DNA of 64,000 bases from Microbacterium sp. (GTDB lineage Bacteria > Actinomycetota > Actinomycetes > Actinomycetales > Microbacteriaceae), in contig QFPM01000007.1 in the NCBI GenBank assembly GCA_003248655.1, forward strand, positions 1-64,000. Reading direction: 5' to 3'. Shown piece after piece: positions 1 through 11,544 of the stretch. The notes beneath the pieces are model-generated. The model made no database searches. It was not told the DNA's origin and saw only the letters and a list, made by a program, of their open reading frames with translations. The position numbers and the translations under genes were made by a program. The stretch's first letter is position 1. Each line of letters starts with the position of its first letter.

Positions 1-14
1 GCAACACGCAGAAA

Positions 15-37
15 GAGCCCGGCCGATGGCCGGGCTC
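15..37 (-). terminator. Hairpin terminator downstream of tRNA-Ala
   Basis: A perfect 10-bp GC-rich stem (15-24 with 28-37) encloses a 3-nt loop. On the minus strand it is followed by TTTC. It lies downstream of tRNA-Ala in the minus direction and looks like its transcription terminator. The call rests on structure alone. Confidence 0.6.
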
Positions 38-51
38 CCCCACCCAAAAAA

Positions 52-100
52 GTCGCCTATGACGCGACTCACATGTCGCCTATGACGCGACTCATCACAT
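52..100. repeat. Two tandem copies of a 23-26 bp repeat
   Basis: The unit at 52-74 (GTCGCCTATGACGCGACT followed by CACAT) recurs at 75-100 with three extra bases (ATC) near its end. Each unit contains an inverted pair GTCGC/GCGAC, so each could form a short hairpin. The pair sits between the 3' end of tRNA-Ala and the downstream terminator, so it would be part of the tRNA trailer. No function is known to me. Confidence 0.6.
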
Positions 101-176
101 TGGTGGACCTGAGGGGACTCGAACCCCTGACCCCCTGCATGCCATGCAGGTGCGCTACCAGCTGCGCCACAGGCCC
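101..176 (-). tRNA. tRNA-Ala (anticodon GGC)
   Basis: The minus strand folds as a full cloverleaf. The acceptor stem GGGCCTG pairs with CAGGTCC through one G-U pair. The anticodon stem CCTGC/GCAGG encloses the loop ATGGCAT, giving anticodon GGC. The T arm carries GGTTCGAGTCC. The discriminator base is A and CCA is encoded at 101-103. It lies downstream of the rsfS cluster on the same strand. Confidence 0.95.
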
Positions 177-250
177 GTTGTGGGTGCCGCCGCTCTCGCG
201 GCAACCCTACGATCCTACTACATGCCCGCGTGCGCGCCGAACCCGCGCAG

Positions 251-625
251 CTAGTCCGAGGCGACCGCGACGACGCCCGTGGGGATCAGCGGGCAGTCCT
301 TCCAGAGCCGCTCGAGTCCGTAGAACACGCGCTCCTGCTCGTGGAAGACGTGCACCACGACATCCCCGAAGTCGACGAGGATCCAGCGGGCCTCGCTCTT
401 GCCTTCGCGCCGCAGGCGCTTGACGCCCTGCTCGAGCATGGCCTCCTCGACGGCATCCGCGATGGCCGCGACATTGCGCTCGCTCGTGCCGGTGGCCAGC
501 AGGAAGGCGTCGACGAGCGGCAACGGTTCGGAGACATCGAACGACAGCAGATCCTCGGCGCCCTTGCTCGCGGCCGCGGCCGCGGCGATCTGGACGAGCT
601 CGCGCGTGCGATCGCTCGCCGTCAC
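251..625 (-). CDS. rsfS: Ribosomal silencing factor RsfS
   Basis: This 124-residue protein matches the RsfS/DUF143 family in length and in its core (VDAFLLATGTSERNVAAIAD, then ARWILVDFGDVVVHVF). Family members bind L14 on the large ribosomal subunit and block subunit joining when nutrients are scarce. The start is GTG at 625, in a GTGA overlap with the stop of the upstream 393-residue gene, which indicates translational coupling. The order nadD, membrane protein, rsfS is common in actinobacteria. The protein is soluble, with no signal peptide. Confidence 0.93.
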   Translation of the reverse strand: MTASDRTRELVQIAAAAAASKGAEDLLSFDVSEPLPLVDAFLLATGTSERNVAAIADAVEEAMLEQGVKRLRREGKSEARWILVDFGDVVVHVFHEQERVFYGLERLWKDCPLIPTGVVAVASD

Positions 626-1803
626 TGGAACGCTCCTGTCACGAGGGCAACGATAAGCACGCCCGTCAGGGCCAGCGCCAGCGCTCCGGCGGTGATGACG
701 AGGACGAGCATGAGTCTGCTGCCCTTGTCCGGCGCGGGAGGCTTGATGATGTCGTCGGCGCTCTTGATCGTGCTGATGGCCGCGCTCGCGGCGATCGGCG
801 TGGGCGACGACGACGCGGGCAGCTCGCCGTCGATGAACATCGAGTCGAGATCCTTGCCGTCGGTCGAGCCGCGCGTGATGCCGGTCGAGCCGAACGACTC
901 GGGCAACTGGTAGGTGCCGGTGATGAGCACCTCCCCTGTCGACGCGACGGGCGACGCGAACGAACCGGTGTCGGGTGTCTGCGAGAGGATCAGCGCGTTG
1001 GATGCCGGCATCGCCCCGGTTGCGGGGCTGTTGCGCGTCAGGAGCTGATCGAAGGATGCCGGGAGCTCCAGTTCGACGCCCTCGCCGGCGAGCAGCCCCG
1101 AGCCGAACGTCGGCGCGACGACGGGACGATCCTCCGACTCGTCCTCGAAGAGGTTGTCGACCGCATCGACGGCAGCCTCATCCGATTCGTCCTCGACGGT
1201 TTCGACGTCGGGAGCTTCGCTCTGACTCTCGGCCAGCTCATCCGCGACAGAATCTGCGGCCTCGGCATCCGGCGTCGCTTCGGCGACAGCCTCAGCCTCA
1301 GAATCGGCAGGAGCGTCATCCTCGCCAGCGGGCGTCGCGTCGACGTCATCGAAGGAGACAACCTCATCCCACGAGACGGGCGCATCGTCGCCGTCTTCCG
1401 TCGCTGCGGCGTCGTCAATAGCAGCCTCGACGGGTTCGGCGACGTCTGCCGCAGGAGCGTACTCTTCGCCTTCGACCGACTCCACGTCGGCCGAAGCCTC
1501 CTGCTCGAGGGGCGCGGTCGGATAGATGACCGGGATGGATGCCGTGCGAATGCGCTCCTGTCGACGCGCATTGCGGCGCGTCAGTGCGGGGGCCTCGAGG
1601 TCGATTTCGGAGGCCGCGGGGGGCTCTTCCGAGACGGGGGCCGGCTCGGCGGCGCGCGGCAACGGCGCTACGACCGGGGCGGACGGCTCGACAGCGGTTT
1701 CGTCGGCATCCGGGGAAATGACCGGGTTCGACGCGGTGTTGCGCAGTTCGCGCAGCTGGCGTCGGGTCAGCTGGGGCGTTTCAGGCTCGTCGGGTGTGCT
1801 CAT
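622..1803 (-). CDS. Acidic tail-anchored protein of unknown function between nadD and rsfS
   Basis: I do not recognise a named family for this 393-residue protein. A short motif occurs twice near the N-terminus: LTRR, a basic helix, then TASxPVIxP (about residues 12-31 and 74-95). A long low-complexity segment rich in Glu, Asp, Ala and Val follows (about 95-235). A more ordered C-terminal part comes next, with [19 protein letters not shown] and SADDIIKPP. The protein ends in one hydrophobic helix (about 371-393) with almost no tail, so it probably anchors by its C-terminus with most of the chain in the cytoplasm. ATGA and GTGA overlaps tie it to nadD and rsfS. Confidence 0.85.
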   Translation of the reverse strand: MSTPDEPETPQLTRRQLRELRNTASNPVISPDADETAVEPSAPVVAPLPRAAEPAPVSEEPPAASEIDLEAPALTRRNARRQERIRTASIPVIYPTAPLEQEASADVESVEGEEYAPAADVAEPVEAAIDDAAATEDGDDAPVSWDEVVSFDDVDATPAGEDDAPADSEAEAVAEATPDAEAADSVADELAESQSEAPDVETVEDESDEAAVDAVDNLFEDESEDRPVVAPTFGSGLLAGEGVELELPASFDQLLTRNSPATGAMPASNALILSQTPDTGSFASPVASTGEVLITGTYQLPESFGSTGITRGSTDGKDLDSMFIDGELPASSSPTPIAASAAISTIKSADDIIKPPAPDKGSRLMLVLVITAGALALALTGVLIVALVTGAFQ

Positions 1804-2405
1804 GCCTCGCTCCGGTACAGGTGGTGCTTCGCAATGTATTGGACGACCCCGTCAGGAACGAGATACCACACCGGGTTTCCCTCACGTACCCGGGTCCGGC
1901 AGTCCGTGGACGAGATCGCCAGCGCTGGGATCTCAAGCTGGCTGACGCCCTCGCTGGGAAGTCCGTCCGTGCTGAGGACGTGGCCCGGCCGCGAGACGGC
2001 GACGAAATGCGCGAGCTCCCAGAGGTCGTCGTGGTCACGCCATCCGATGATCTGGGCGATGGCATCGGCGCCGGTGATGAAGAACAGCTCCGCATCCGGC
2101 CGTGCCGCCTTCAGGTCACGGAGCGTATCGATCGTGTAGGTCGGTCCGTCGCGGTCGATGTCGACGCGGCTGACGGTGAACCGAGGGTTGGATGCCGTCG
2201 CGATGACGGTCATCAGATAGCGGTGCTCCCCCTCGGTGACCTTCTGCTTCTGATACGGGCGACCGGTGGGGACGAACACGACTTCGTCGAGATCGAACGA
2301 CTGAGCGACCTCGCTCGCCGCCACGAGGTGGCCGTGGTGGATGGGGTCGAACGTGCCGCCCATCACCCCGATCCGAGGGGAGCGGGTAGTGCCTGCAGAA
2401 CTCAT
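1800..2405 (-). CDS. nadD: Nicotinate-nucleotide adenylyltransferase NadD
   Basis: NadD adenylates nicotinate mononucleotide to deamido-NAD in NAD biosynthesis. The 201-residue protein has the nucleotidyltransferase signature [11 protein letters not shown] at residues 16-26 and the ISST motif at 164-167, both expected for the family. Its length is typical. The start is ATG at 2405, ten bases after the stop of the small membrane-protein gene. Its stop overlaps the start of the next gene by four bases (ATGA), so it is translationally coupled to the acidic protein and then rsfS. Confidence 0.95.
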   Translation of the reverse strand: MSSAGTTRSPRIGVMGGTFDPIHHGHLVAASEVAQSFDLDEVVFVPTGRPYQKQKVTEGEHRYLMTVIATASNPRFTVSRVDIDRDGPTYTIDTLRDLKAARPDAELFFITGADAIAQIIGWRDHDDLWELAHFVAVSRPGHVLSTDGLPSEGVSQLEIPALAISSTDCRTRVREGNPVWYLVPDGVVQYIAKHHLYRSEA

Positions 2406-2415
2406 GCGGTCGGCC

Positions 2416-2643
2416 TCAGTGGTGGCCGTGACCCACCTGCGTCTGGTCGACCGGGTGCGCCTTGGCGTATGCCTCCGCCTTGGGAGAGTGACGGTTCGCG
2501 ACGTTGCGGAACGACACCGTCACGAGTCCGAGCGCCATGAACACGACGAAGGCGATCGCGCCGTAGATGAACGTCTCCGCTTGGACGTTGCCGTGGTGCT
2601 CGGCGCCCTCGGCGGCAAGGGTGACGATCGTAGCGAAGGTCAT
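2416..2643 (-). CDS. Small single-pass membrane protein with His-rich tail
   Basis: This 75-residue protein has one strong membrane segment (about residues 25-45, [19 protein letters not shown]) and a polar C-terminus ending GHGHH. GGAG lies at ribosome-binding distance from ATG 2643. It sits between proA and nadD on the same strand, 39 bp after proA and 10 bp before nadD, so it is probably cotranscribed with one or both. I cannot assign a function. The histidine cluster could bind metal, but that is speculation. Confidence 0.75.
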   Translation of the reverse strand: MTFATIVTLAAEGAEHHGNVQAETFIYGAIAFVVFMALGLVTVSFRNVANRHSPKAEAYAKAHPVDQTQVGHGHH

Positions 2644-2682
2644 GCGGACTCCGTTCGGTTCGGGTACAACGAGTTTACCCGC

Positions 2683-3938
2683 TCAGGCTCTGATCTGCCC
2701 CGCACCCCGGGCGAGCCACTTCGTACTCGTGAGCTCGGGAAGGCCCATCGGGCCACGCGCGTGCAGTTTCTGGGTCGAGATCCCGACCTCGGCGCCGAAG
2801 CCGAACTCGCCGCCGTCGGTGAACCGCGTCGACGCGTTCGCCATGACCACTGCGGAATCGACTTCGGCGAGGAACCGCTCGGCGTTCGCATCGTCGGTCG
2901 TGACGATCGACTCAGTGTGATGCGTCGAGTAGCGGCGGATATGCTCGAGCGCCTCGTCGAGATCGTCGACAACCCGCATCGACAGGTCGAGGCTCATGTG
3001 TTCGGTCGCCCAGTCGTCGTCGGTCGCGGGCACCGCGCCGGGAACCATCGACCGGACGTACTCATCGCCGTGGATGGTGACCCCGGCATCCGTTAGCGCC
3101 GCTGCGACGGGCGGCACAAGGCGCTCGGCGGCATCGCGCAGCACGAGAACCGTTTCGACGGCGTTGCAGACGCTCGGGCGCTGCGCTTTCGCGTTGACGA
3201 CGATCTGCTCGGCCCACTCGAGCGGCGCCGAGGAGTCGAGGACGATGTGCACGACGCCCGCGCCGGTCTCGATCACGGGTACGGATGACTCGGTCACGAC
3301 CGTCTCGATGAGCTGGGCGCTCCCCCGCGGCACGAGCACGTCAACCAGCCCGCGCGCGTGCATGAGCTCGTTCGCGCCGTCACGGCCGAAGTCATCGACC
3401 GTCTGGATGGCCTCGGGGTCGACGCCGACACCGGCCAGTGCGTCGCGCATGACGCCCACGAGCGCGGCGTTGCTCGACTGCGCGGCCGTCCCACCCCGGA
3501 GCACGACGGCGTTGCCCGAGCGCAGTGCGAGGGCGGCGATGTCGACGGTGACGTTCGGGCGCGCCTCGTAGATCGAGCCGATCACCCCGAAGGGCACCGA
3601 CACCTTCTGCAGCCGCACGCCGTTCGCGAGCGTCCGCTCGTCGAGCACCCGTCCAACAGGATCCGGAAGCTGCGCGACGTCGCGCACGGCGGATGCCAGG
3701 GCGCGCACCCGCGCGTCGTCGAGGCGCAGGCGGTCGAGCAGACCGTCGGAGAGGCCGGTCTCGCGCCCGCGGGCGAGATCGTCGGCGTTCGCCGCGACGA
3801 TGCTCTCGACGGACGCGTCGATCGCATCCGCGATCGCCAGCAAGGCTGTGGTCTTCGCCGCGTCGCCGATGAGACCGACAGAACGCGACGCTTCCTTCGC
3901 CCGCTCCATCCGCTCGCGCGCGGTCGTCTGCGTGATCG

Positions 3939-3942
<4 letters not shown>
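2683..3942 (-). CDS. proA: Glutamate-5-semialdehyde dehydrogenase (gamma-glutamyl phosphate reductase) ProA
   Basis: ProA reduces gamma-glutamyl phosphate to glutamate-5-semialdehyde with NADPH, the second step of proline synthesis. The 419-residue protein has the aldehyde-dehydrogenase-like fold. The catalytic cysteine lies in RPSVCNAVE and the cofactor-site segment is LRGGTAAQSSNAA. The start at 3942 (MTITQTT) is chosen because its ATG overlaps the proB stop in an ATGA. An upstream in-frame start would run into proB and adds an Arg/Gly-rich stretch unlike the family. Confidence 0.96.
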
Positions 3943-6352
<2,410 letters not shown>

Positions 6353-6393
6353 TCAAGATCGTGGTTTCCCACGGGATGCGTGTGCGCCGCGGA

Positions 6394-6651
6394 TCACTCC
6401 GCGACGGCGACGATGTTGACGACCTTGCGGCCGCCCTTCGTGCCGAACTCGACCGCACCGGCCTCGAGGGCGAACAGTGTGTCGTCGCCACCGCGGCCGA
6501 CGTTCGCGCCCGGGTGGAAGTGCGTGCCGCGCTGGCGGACGATGATCTCGCCGGCGAGGACCTTCTGGCCGCCGAAGCGCTTCACGCCCAGTCGCTGGGC
6601 GTTGGAGTCGCGACCGTTACGGGTGGAGCTTGCGCCCTTTTTGTGTGCCAT
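6394..6651 (-). CDS. rpmA: 50S ribosomal protein L27
   Basis: L27 is a large-subunit protein whose N-terminal tail reaches the peptidyl-transferase centre. The 85-residue sequence begins [17 protein letters not shown] and contains [15 protein letters not shown], both diagnostic. There is no N-terminal extension of the kind cleaved in Firmicutes. It lies 20 bp downstream of rplU and upstream of the 6322-6351 terminator. Confidence 0.98.
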   Translation of the reverse strand: MAHKKGASSTRNGRDSNAQRLGVKRFGGQKVLAGEIIVRQRGTHFHPGANVGRGGDDTLFALEAGAVEFGTKGGRKVVNIVAVAE

Positions 6652-6671
6652 CTCTGCGCCTTCCGGGAGTC

Positions 6672-6980
6672 TTACTTGATGCCGGTGATCTTGACGCGCG
6701 TGAGGTCCTGACGGTGCCCCTGGCGCTTCTTGTAGCCGGTCTTGTTCTTGAACTTCTGGATCACGATCTTCGGGCCGCGCTCCTCGCCGAGCACCTCGGC
6801 CGTCACGGTCACCTTCGCAAGCTTGTCGGCGTCGGTGGTCACGGCGTCGCCGTCGACGAACAGGACGGCGGGCAGCTCGATCTTGTCGCCGATCTTCGCC
6901 TGCTGGCGGTCGAGAACGACGATCGTGCCGACCTCGACCTTTTCCTGCCGGCCGCCGGCGCGCACAACTGCGTAAACCAC
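6672..6980 (-). CDS. rplU: 50S ribosomal protein L21
   Basis: L21 binds 23S rRNA in the large subunit. The 102-residue protein begins [12 protein letters not shown] from a GTG at 6980; the open frame continues upstream, but those residues are not L21-like. It ends [20 protein letters not shown], typical of the family. It is the first gene of rplU-rpmA, with a leader of roughly 118 nt and a good promoter at 7105-7133. Confidence 0.97.
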   Translation of the reverse strand: MVYAVVRAGGRQEKVEVGTIVVLDRQQAKIGDKIELPAVLFVDGDAVTTDADKLAKVTVTAEVLGEERGPKIVIQKFKNKTGYKKRQGHRQDLTRVKITGIK

Positions 6981-7104
6981 TTCACACCTATTTCTTCTGG
7001 GGATGTATCTTCTTCGGAGCACCTGGCACCGACTGTCTTGCGAGAAGCCACATCTCTGACGAGTCTTCGAGCGCGGAGGCCAAACCTCGACGCACCAAGG
7101 GACT

Positions 7105-7133
7105 ACTTTACCGGATGCCGGCGCACCTGGCAA
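7105..7133 (-). promoter_or_regulatory. Promoter of rplU-rpmA
   Basis: On the minus strand TTGCCA (7133-7128) and TAAAGT (7110-7105) are separated by exactly 17 bp. Transcription should start near 7098. That leaves about 118 nt before the GTG of rplU, long enough for a regulatory leader. Confidence 0.6.
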
Positions 7134-7174
7134 AAGGAGGCCGCTGGCGTGTCGGCGCTCCCTACGATGGACGG

Positions 7175-7450
7175 ATGGCGATCCTCATCGACGATGCGCA
7201 ATGGCCCGCGCACGGTCGTCTGTGGGCACACCTGGTCAGTGACGACAACCTCGACGAACTGCACGCGTTCGCGCAGGCCGCCGGCATCCCTCGGCGCGGT
7301 TTCGATCTCGACCACTACGACGTTCCCGAAGAGCACGTCGAGCGCCTCATCGCCGCGGGTGCGCAGCACGTAGGCGGACGCGAACTCGCCCGTCGGTTGA
7401 TCGCCTCGGGGCTGCGTATCACCGCTCGTGAGCGGCGCGGAAACGCCTAG
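7175..7450 (+). CDS. DUF4031 domain protein
   Basis: This 91-residue protein begins [20 protein letters not shown], the signature start of the DUF4031 family, whose function is unknown to me. ATG 7175 is preferred over an upstream in-frame ATG at 7115 because conservation begins here. TACGAT lies six bases upstream, so the transcript is probably leaderless. The C-terminus ([17 protein letters not shown]) is basic. Its stop overlaps the stop of the convergent RNase E gene by four bases. Confidence 0.85.
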   Translation: MAILIDDAQWPAHGRLWAHLVSDDNLDELHAFAQAAGIPRRGFDLDHYDVPEEHVERLIAAGAQHVGGRELARRLIASGLRITARERRGNA

Positions 7451-9801
7451 TCGGTCGCGTTCTCGCCGGGTGTGGCAGAGACAGGCGTCCCGCTGAGCGC
7501 AGCCGTCGTCACGCGGCGGCGGCCCCTCCCCTGGCCCGGAGCCTTCGGCTCGGGCAGGGCGCTGAGCACCGAGTCCAGCAGCACATCCTTCTCCGTCTTC
7601 GGCGCGCGAGCGGGTTCGCTGCGCTTCTTGCGCGGCGCACGCTGCGGGCGCTCGGCGGGCGGGTCGCCAGCGGCGTCTTCCGCCGGCGCGCTGTCGCCGC
7701 CGACCGGGTGGATCGTGGATGCCGCGATCTGCGCGAGCGCGGACTTCGCGCCCTCGGTGATGACGTGGGTGCCGCCGTTCGCGCCACCCGCACCCGAGCT
7801 GGCCGACGACGACCGCGGGCGGCGGCCGTTCTGGCCGCCGGACGGTGGGGCGCTGCGGTGCTTCACGACGGGGTCGTGGTGGACGATGACGCCACGGCCG
7901 GCGCAGACCTCGCACGCCTCGCTGAAGGTCTCGAGAAGGCCCAGGCCCAGCTTCTTGCGCGTCATCTGCACCAGGCCGAGCGAGGTCACCTCGGCGACCT
8001 GATGCTTCGTGCGGTCGCGGCTCAGGCATTCGACCAGGCGTCGCAACACGAGGTCGCGGTTCGACTCGAGGACCATGTCGATGAAGTCGACGACGATGAT
8101 GCCGCCGATGTCACGCAGGCGCAGCTGGCGGACGATCTCCTCCGCGGCCTCGAGGTTGTTCTTCGTGACGGTCTCTTCGAGGTTGCCGCCCGAGCCGACG
8201 AACTTGCCGGTGTTGACGTCGACGACCGTCATCGCCTCGGTGCGGTCGATGACGAGCGAGCCACCCGAGGGCAGCCACACCTTGCGGTCGAGGGCCTTCT
8301 CGATCTGCTCGGTCACGCGGAAGCGGTCGAACGGGTCGAGGTCATCCTCGTACTTCTCGATACGCTCGAGCAGATCGGGCGCGACACCTTCGAGGTAGCC
8401 GGTGATGGTGTGGAAGGCATCCTCGCCCTGAATGAGCATCTTGCGGAAGTCCTCGTTGAAGACATCCCGCACGATCTTGACGAGCAGGTCGGGCTCGGAG
8501 TGCAACAGCGCCGGCGCCTGGATCGACTCGACCTGCTGGCTGATGCGCTCCCACTGGCTCGTGAGGCGCTGCACGTCGCGCGTCAGCTGCTCTTCGGTCG
8601 CACCCTCGGCGGCCGTGCGGACGATGACGCCGCTGGACTCGGGCAGGACCTCCTTGAGGATGCGCTTCAGGCGCGCCCGCTCGGTGTCGGGGAGCTTCCG
8701 CGAGATGCCGTTCATCGCGCCGCCCGGGACGTACACGAGGTAGCGACCGGGGAGCGAGATCTGGCTCGTCAGGCGTGCGCCCTTGTGGCCCACCGGATCC
8801 TTCGTGACCTGCACGAGCACGCGGTCGCCGCTCTTGAGCGCAAGCTCGATGCGGCGCGGCTGGTTGCCGGTCTCCACAGCATCCCAATCGACCTCGCCGG
8901 AATACAGCACGGCGTTGCGGCCGCGGCCGATGTCGACGAAGGCGGCCTCCATCGAGGGGAGGACGTTCTGCACGCGGCCGAGGTAGACGTTGCCGATGAG
9001 CGAGGACTCTTGGCTGCGGGCGACGTAGTGCTCGACGAGCACGTCGTCTTCGAGGACCGCGATCTGGATGCGCCCGTTCTTCGAGCGCACGATCATGTCA
9101 CGATCGACGGCCTCACGGCGCGCGAGGAACTCGGCCTCAGTCACGACCGTGCGGCGGCGACCGGCGTCACGGCCGTCGCGGCGGCGCTGCTTCTTCGCCT
9201 CGAGTCGGGTGGAGCCCTTGATGCGCTGCGGCTCGGTGATCAGCTCGACGGCGCGCTGGCGCGGCTGGCGCCCCCCGCGGTCGACACGCTGCTCGCCGCG
9301 GTCGGTGCCGGCATCCTCGACATCGGATGCCGCTGCCGCACCCCCGCGCCGACGGTTACGGCGACGCGAGTTCGAGCCGGGCTCGGCGAACCCGTCGCGC
9401 CCCTCGGGCGCCCCGGGGCGTGGCGGGAGCGCGATGACCTCGGGCGCGTAGAAGACGAGGCGCGTCGACACCTGTGAGACGAACTCCTCCGGGAGCAGGC
9501 CCAGCGCCGCGGCGGTCAGCGGGCCGGGTGCGTCTTCGACGACCTCGGTGAGCTCGACGCCCTCGACGATGACGTCGGTGGCGGCAGACTCTTCCGTGAC
9601 CTCCGCCGCGAGGGCGGCGTCGTCGACGACGTTCTCCGCATCGGCGATAGCCTCGGCATCCGCCCGCTCTTCGCCGGCGACGATCGCGTCGGCTTCGGCC
9701 ACGACGGCCGCCTCTTCCGCGGCGAGGAGCGTCTCGTCAGTCAGCGACGGGTCCGCGTCGTGGTGTGCAGGTTCAACAGTGTCATTGTGCTCATCGGCCA
9801 T
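7447..9801 (-). CDS. rne: Ribonuclease E/G
   Basis: This endoribonuclease acts in mRNA decay and rRNA/tRNA processing. The 784-residue protein has an acidic Ala/Glu-rich N-terminal extension (about 1-115) and a basic region (about 140-215). An S1 RNA-binding domain follows (IGNVYLGRVQNVLPSMEAAF). The catalytic domain has the metal-binding aspartates in VVDVNTGKF and VVDFIDM and a zinc-link-like CEVCAGRG. The C-terminal tail is basic and low-complexity. The layout, with disordered extensions on both sides of the core, is typical of actinobacterial RNase E. It is divergent from the VKOR gene, with about 286 bp between the two start codons. Confidence 0.95.
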   Translation of the reverse strand: MADEHNDTVEPAHHDADPSLTDETLLAAEEAAVVAEADAIVAGEERADAEAIADAENVVDDAALAAEVTEESAATDVIVEGVELTEVVEDAPGPLTAAALGLLPEEFVSQVSTRLVFYAPEVIALPPRPGAPEGRDGFAEPGSNSRRRNRRRGGAAAASDVEDAGTDRGEQRVDRGGRQPRQRAVELITEPQRIKGSTRLEAKKQRRRDGRDAGRRRTVVTEAEFLARREAVDRDMIVRSKNGRIQIAVLEDDVLVEHYVARSQESSLIGNVYLGRVQNVLPSMEAAFVDIGRGRNAVLYSGEVDWDAVETGNQPRRIELALKSGDRVLVQVTKDPVGHKGARLTSQISLPGRYLVYVPGGAMNGISRKLPDTERARLKRILKEVLPESSGVIVRTAAEGATEEQLTRDVQRLTSQWERISQQVESIQAPALLHSEPDLLVKIVRDVFNEDFRKMLIQGEDAFHTITGYLEGVAPDLLERIEKYEDDLDPFDRFRVTEQIEKALDRKVWLPSGGSLVIDRTEAMTVVDVNTGKFVGSGGNLEETVTKNNLEAAEEIVRQLRLRDIGGIIVVDFIDMVLESNRDLVLRRLVECLSRDRTKHQVAEVTSLGLVQMTRKKLGLGLLETFSEACEVCAGRGVIVHHDPVVKHRSAPPSGGQNGRRPRSSSASSGAGGANGGTHVITEGAKSALAQIAASTIHPVGGDSAPAEDAAGDPPAERPQRAPRKKRSEPARAPKTEKDVLLDSVLSALPEPKAPGQGRGRRRVTTAALSGTPVSATPGENATD

Positions 9802-10087
9802 CTCTGGCGTACTCCCTGCGGGGCGGCTCCGCGGGCCACTCCCGGCGAATCTCTGGCGGTGTCGCTCCGGTCCGGAGGTACCGCGAACTCATACGGCGTG
9901 CAGCCTCACCCGCTCTGTGGCGGGGCTCGTACTGCGAAGGGCGTTCATCGCCCGAAGTCTTCGGTGATGCGGGATGCGGCGCGGCCGCAAGAGCATCGGG
10001 GTCCAGTATCGCACTTTCTGCGACGAATTGCGCACGAACAGGCCCGCGCCGAGCATGCGCATAGGAAGCCGGTGCGATAATCGCGGC
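9802..10087. other. Divergent intergenic region, rne leader and VKOR promoter
   Basis: This 286-bp gap separates divergent rne and the VKOR gene. On the plus strand GATAAT (10076-10081) lies six bases before the VKOR ATG, indicating a leaderless transcript. The rest is GC-rich with several short inverted repeats and presumably holds the 5' leader of rne. I see no conserved ORF or RNA gene in it. Confidence 0.5.
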
Positions 10088-10705
10088 ATGTCCCCCCGCA
10101 CCGTGCAGACGCGCCCAATCGGGCTTGCCGTCTGGCTCATCCTCGCCGGCGTCGTCGGCTGGATCGCCGCGTTCGCGCTCACGATCGAGAAGTTCCACGC
10201 GCTGATGAACCCCGATGCCGGCGGCGCGTCGTGCGATTTCAGCATCGTCGTGCAGTGCACCGCGAACCTCGACTCGTGGCAGGGCAGCGTCTTCGGCTTC
10301 CCCAACCCGATCATCGGGCTCACCGCGTGGATGGCACCGGTCGTCGTGGGCGCTGCGATCCTCGCCGGGGCGCGATTCGCGCGGTGGTTCTGGTGGGCGT
10401 TCTTCGCGGGAATCGTCTTCGCGTTCGGTTTCGTCGCGTGGCTCATCAGCCAGAGCGTCTACGTCCTGGGCACCCTCTGCCCGTGGTGCATGGTGACGTG
10501 GCTCGTGACGATTCCGACGTTCTTCGCCGTCGGCATCCAGCTGCTGAAGTCGGGGGTCGTCTCGGATTCCGAACGCGTGCGCCGCGTCGGCACCGCGCTC
10601 ACGCCGTGGGTGCCGCTCATGGCGATCGTCTGCTACGCCGTGGTGCTGCTGCTCGCGCAGTTCCGGCTCAACGCGATCCCCGAGCTCATCGGCATCCTGT
10701 TCTGA
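10088..10705 (+). CDS. Vitamin K epoxide reductase (VKOR) family membrane protein
   Basis: Bacterial VKOR reoxidises DsbA-like oxidases by passing electrons to menaquinone, allowing disulfide formation outside the membrane. The 205-residue protein has about five membrane segments. The loop cysteines lie in CDFSIVVQC and the quinone-site CXXC in TLCPWCM. The segment SVFGFPNPIIG also fits the family. There is no fused thioredoxin domain and no dsbA-like gene beside it, so its partner must be elsewhere. ATG 10088 follows GATAAT by six bases. Confidence 0.92.
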   Translation: MSPRTVQTRPIGLAVWLILAGVVGWIAAFALTIEKFHALMNPDAGGASCDFSIVVQCTANLDSWQGSVFGFPNPIIGLTAWMAPVVVGAAILAGARFARWFWWAFFAGIVFAFGFVAWLISQSVYVLGTLCPWCMVTWLVTIPTFFAVGIQLLKSGVVSDSERVRRVGTALTPWVPLMAIVCYAVVLLLAQFRLNAIPELIGILF

Positions 10706-10709
10706 GGTC

Positions 10710-11123
10710 TCAGAACCAGATCGCGAGCTCCCGCGCTGCCGATTCCGGGCTGTCGCTGCCGTGGACGAGGTTCTGCTGGACCTTCACGCCCCAGTCGCGT
10801 CCGAAGTCGCCGCGGATCGTTCCGGGCGCCGCGGTCGTGGGATCGGTCGTGCCCGCGAGCGAGCGGAAGCCTTCGATAACACGATTGCCAGCGAGGCGGA
10901 TGGCGACCGAGGGGCCCGAGAGCATGAACTCGAGAAGCGGCTCGTAGAAGGGCTTGCCCGCGTGCTCGGCATAGTGCTGCTCGAGAAGCTCACGCTCGGG
11001 CTCGACGAGCTTGATGTCGACGAGCGCGTAGCCCTTCGCTTCGATGCGCGCGAGGATCGCACCGGTGAGGCCGCGTGCGACGCCGTCGGGCTTGACGAGG
11101 ACGAGGGTCTCTTCCGTGGGCAT
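10710..11123 (-). CDS. ndk: Nucleoside diphosphate kinase
   Basis: Ndk transfers phosphate between nucleoside tri- and diphosphates through a phosphohistidine. The 137-residue protein has the active-site histidine at about residue 121 in NLVHGSDS, together with ETLVLVKPDG near the N-terminus. The start at 11123 lies one base past the stop of the DUF4233 gene, so it is probably translated by reinitiation. It is the last gene of the ileS-folC-DUF4233-ndk unit. Confidence 0.97.
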   Translation of the reverse strand: MPTEETLVLVKPDGVARGLTGAILARIEAKGYALVDIKLVEPERELLEQHYAEHAGKPFYEPLLEFMLSGPSVAIRLAGNRVIEGFRSLAGTTDPTTAAPGTIRGDFGRDWGVKVQQNLVHGSDSPESAARELAIWF

Positions 11124-11124
11124 G

Positions 11125-11544
11125 TCAGTCTCCGTTCTGTGCGGCGCGCGCCGCGTTGCGGCGGTCGAGGGCGCCGCCTTTGATCGTCGCATATCCATAC
11201 ATCGATCCGAAGACGAGTCCCACAACGGCAAGTGCCGGAACGAGGAACGCGCCGAGGACGACGACCACCTGCCAGACCCAGCCGAGCATGATTCCCCAGC
11301 GGTGTCGAAGCACACCGGCGGTCGCGATCATGAGGATGGCGAGCACTGTTCCCCCCACGATCCCCCACCACGGCGGGATCTGGTCGGGCAGGGCCTTCAG
11401 GCCGTAGACCACGAGGCCGCCGAGGAAGACGACGATCGACTCGAAGCCCAGAACGACGGATGCCAGCGACTCGGCGGCCCCGCGGGCGCGGCGGCCGCGG
11501 CGTGCGCGTGGAGCGCGGGCTGGCGTATCGGCAACGTCGCTCAC
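11125..11544 (-). CDS. DUF4233 membrane protein
   Basis: This 139-residue protein has four hydrophobic segments (AAESLASVVLGFESIVVFLGG onward) after a basic N-terminus. It matches the DUF4233 family, which in actinobacteria lies between folC and ndk. The GTG at 11544 is chosen because it overlaps the folC stop (GTGA); another GTG at 11553 is possible. Function is unknown. Confidence 0.85.
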   Translation of the reverse strand: MSDVADTPARAPRARRGRRARGAAESLASVVLGFESIVVFLGGLVVYGLKALPDQIPPWWGIVGGTVLAILMIATAGVLRHRWGIMLGWVWQVVVVLGAFLVPALAVVGLVFGSMYGYATIKGGALDRRNAARAAQNGD

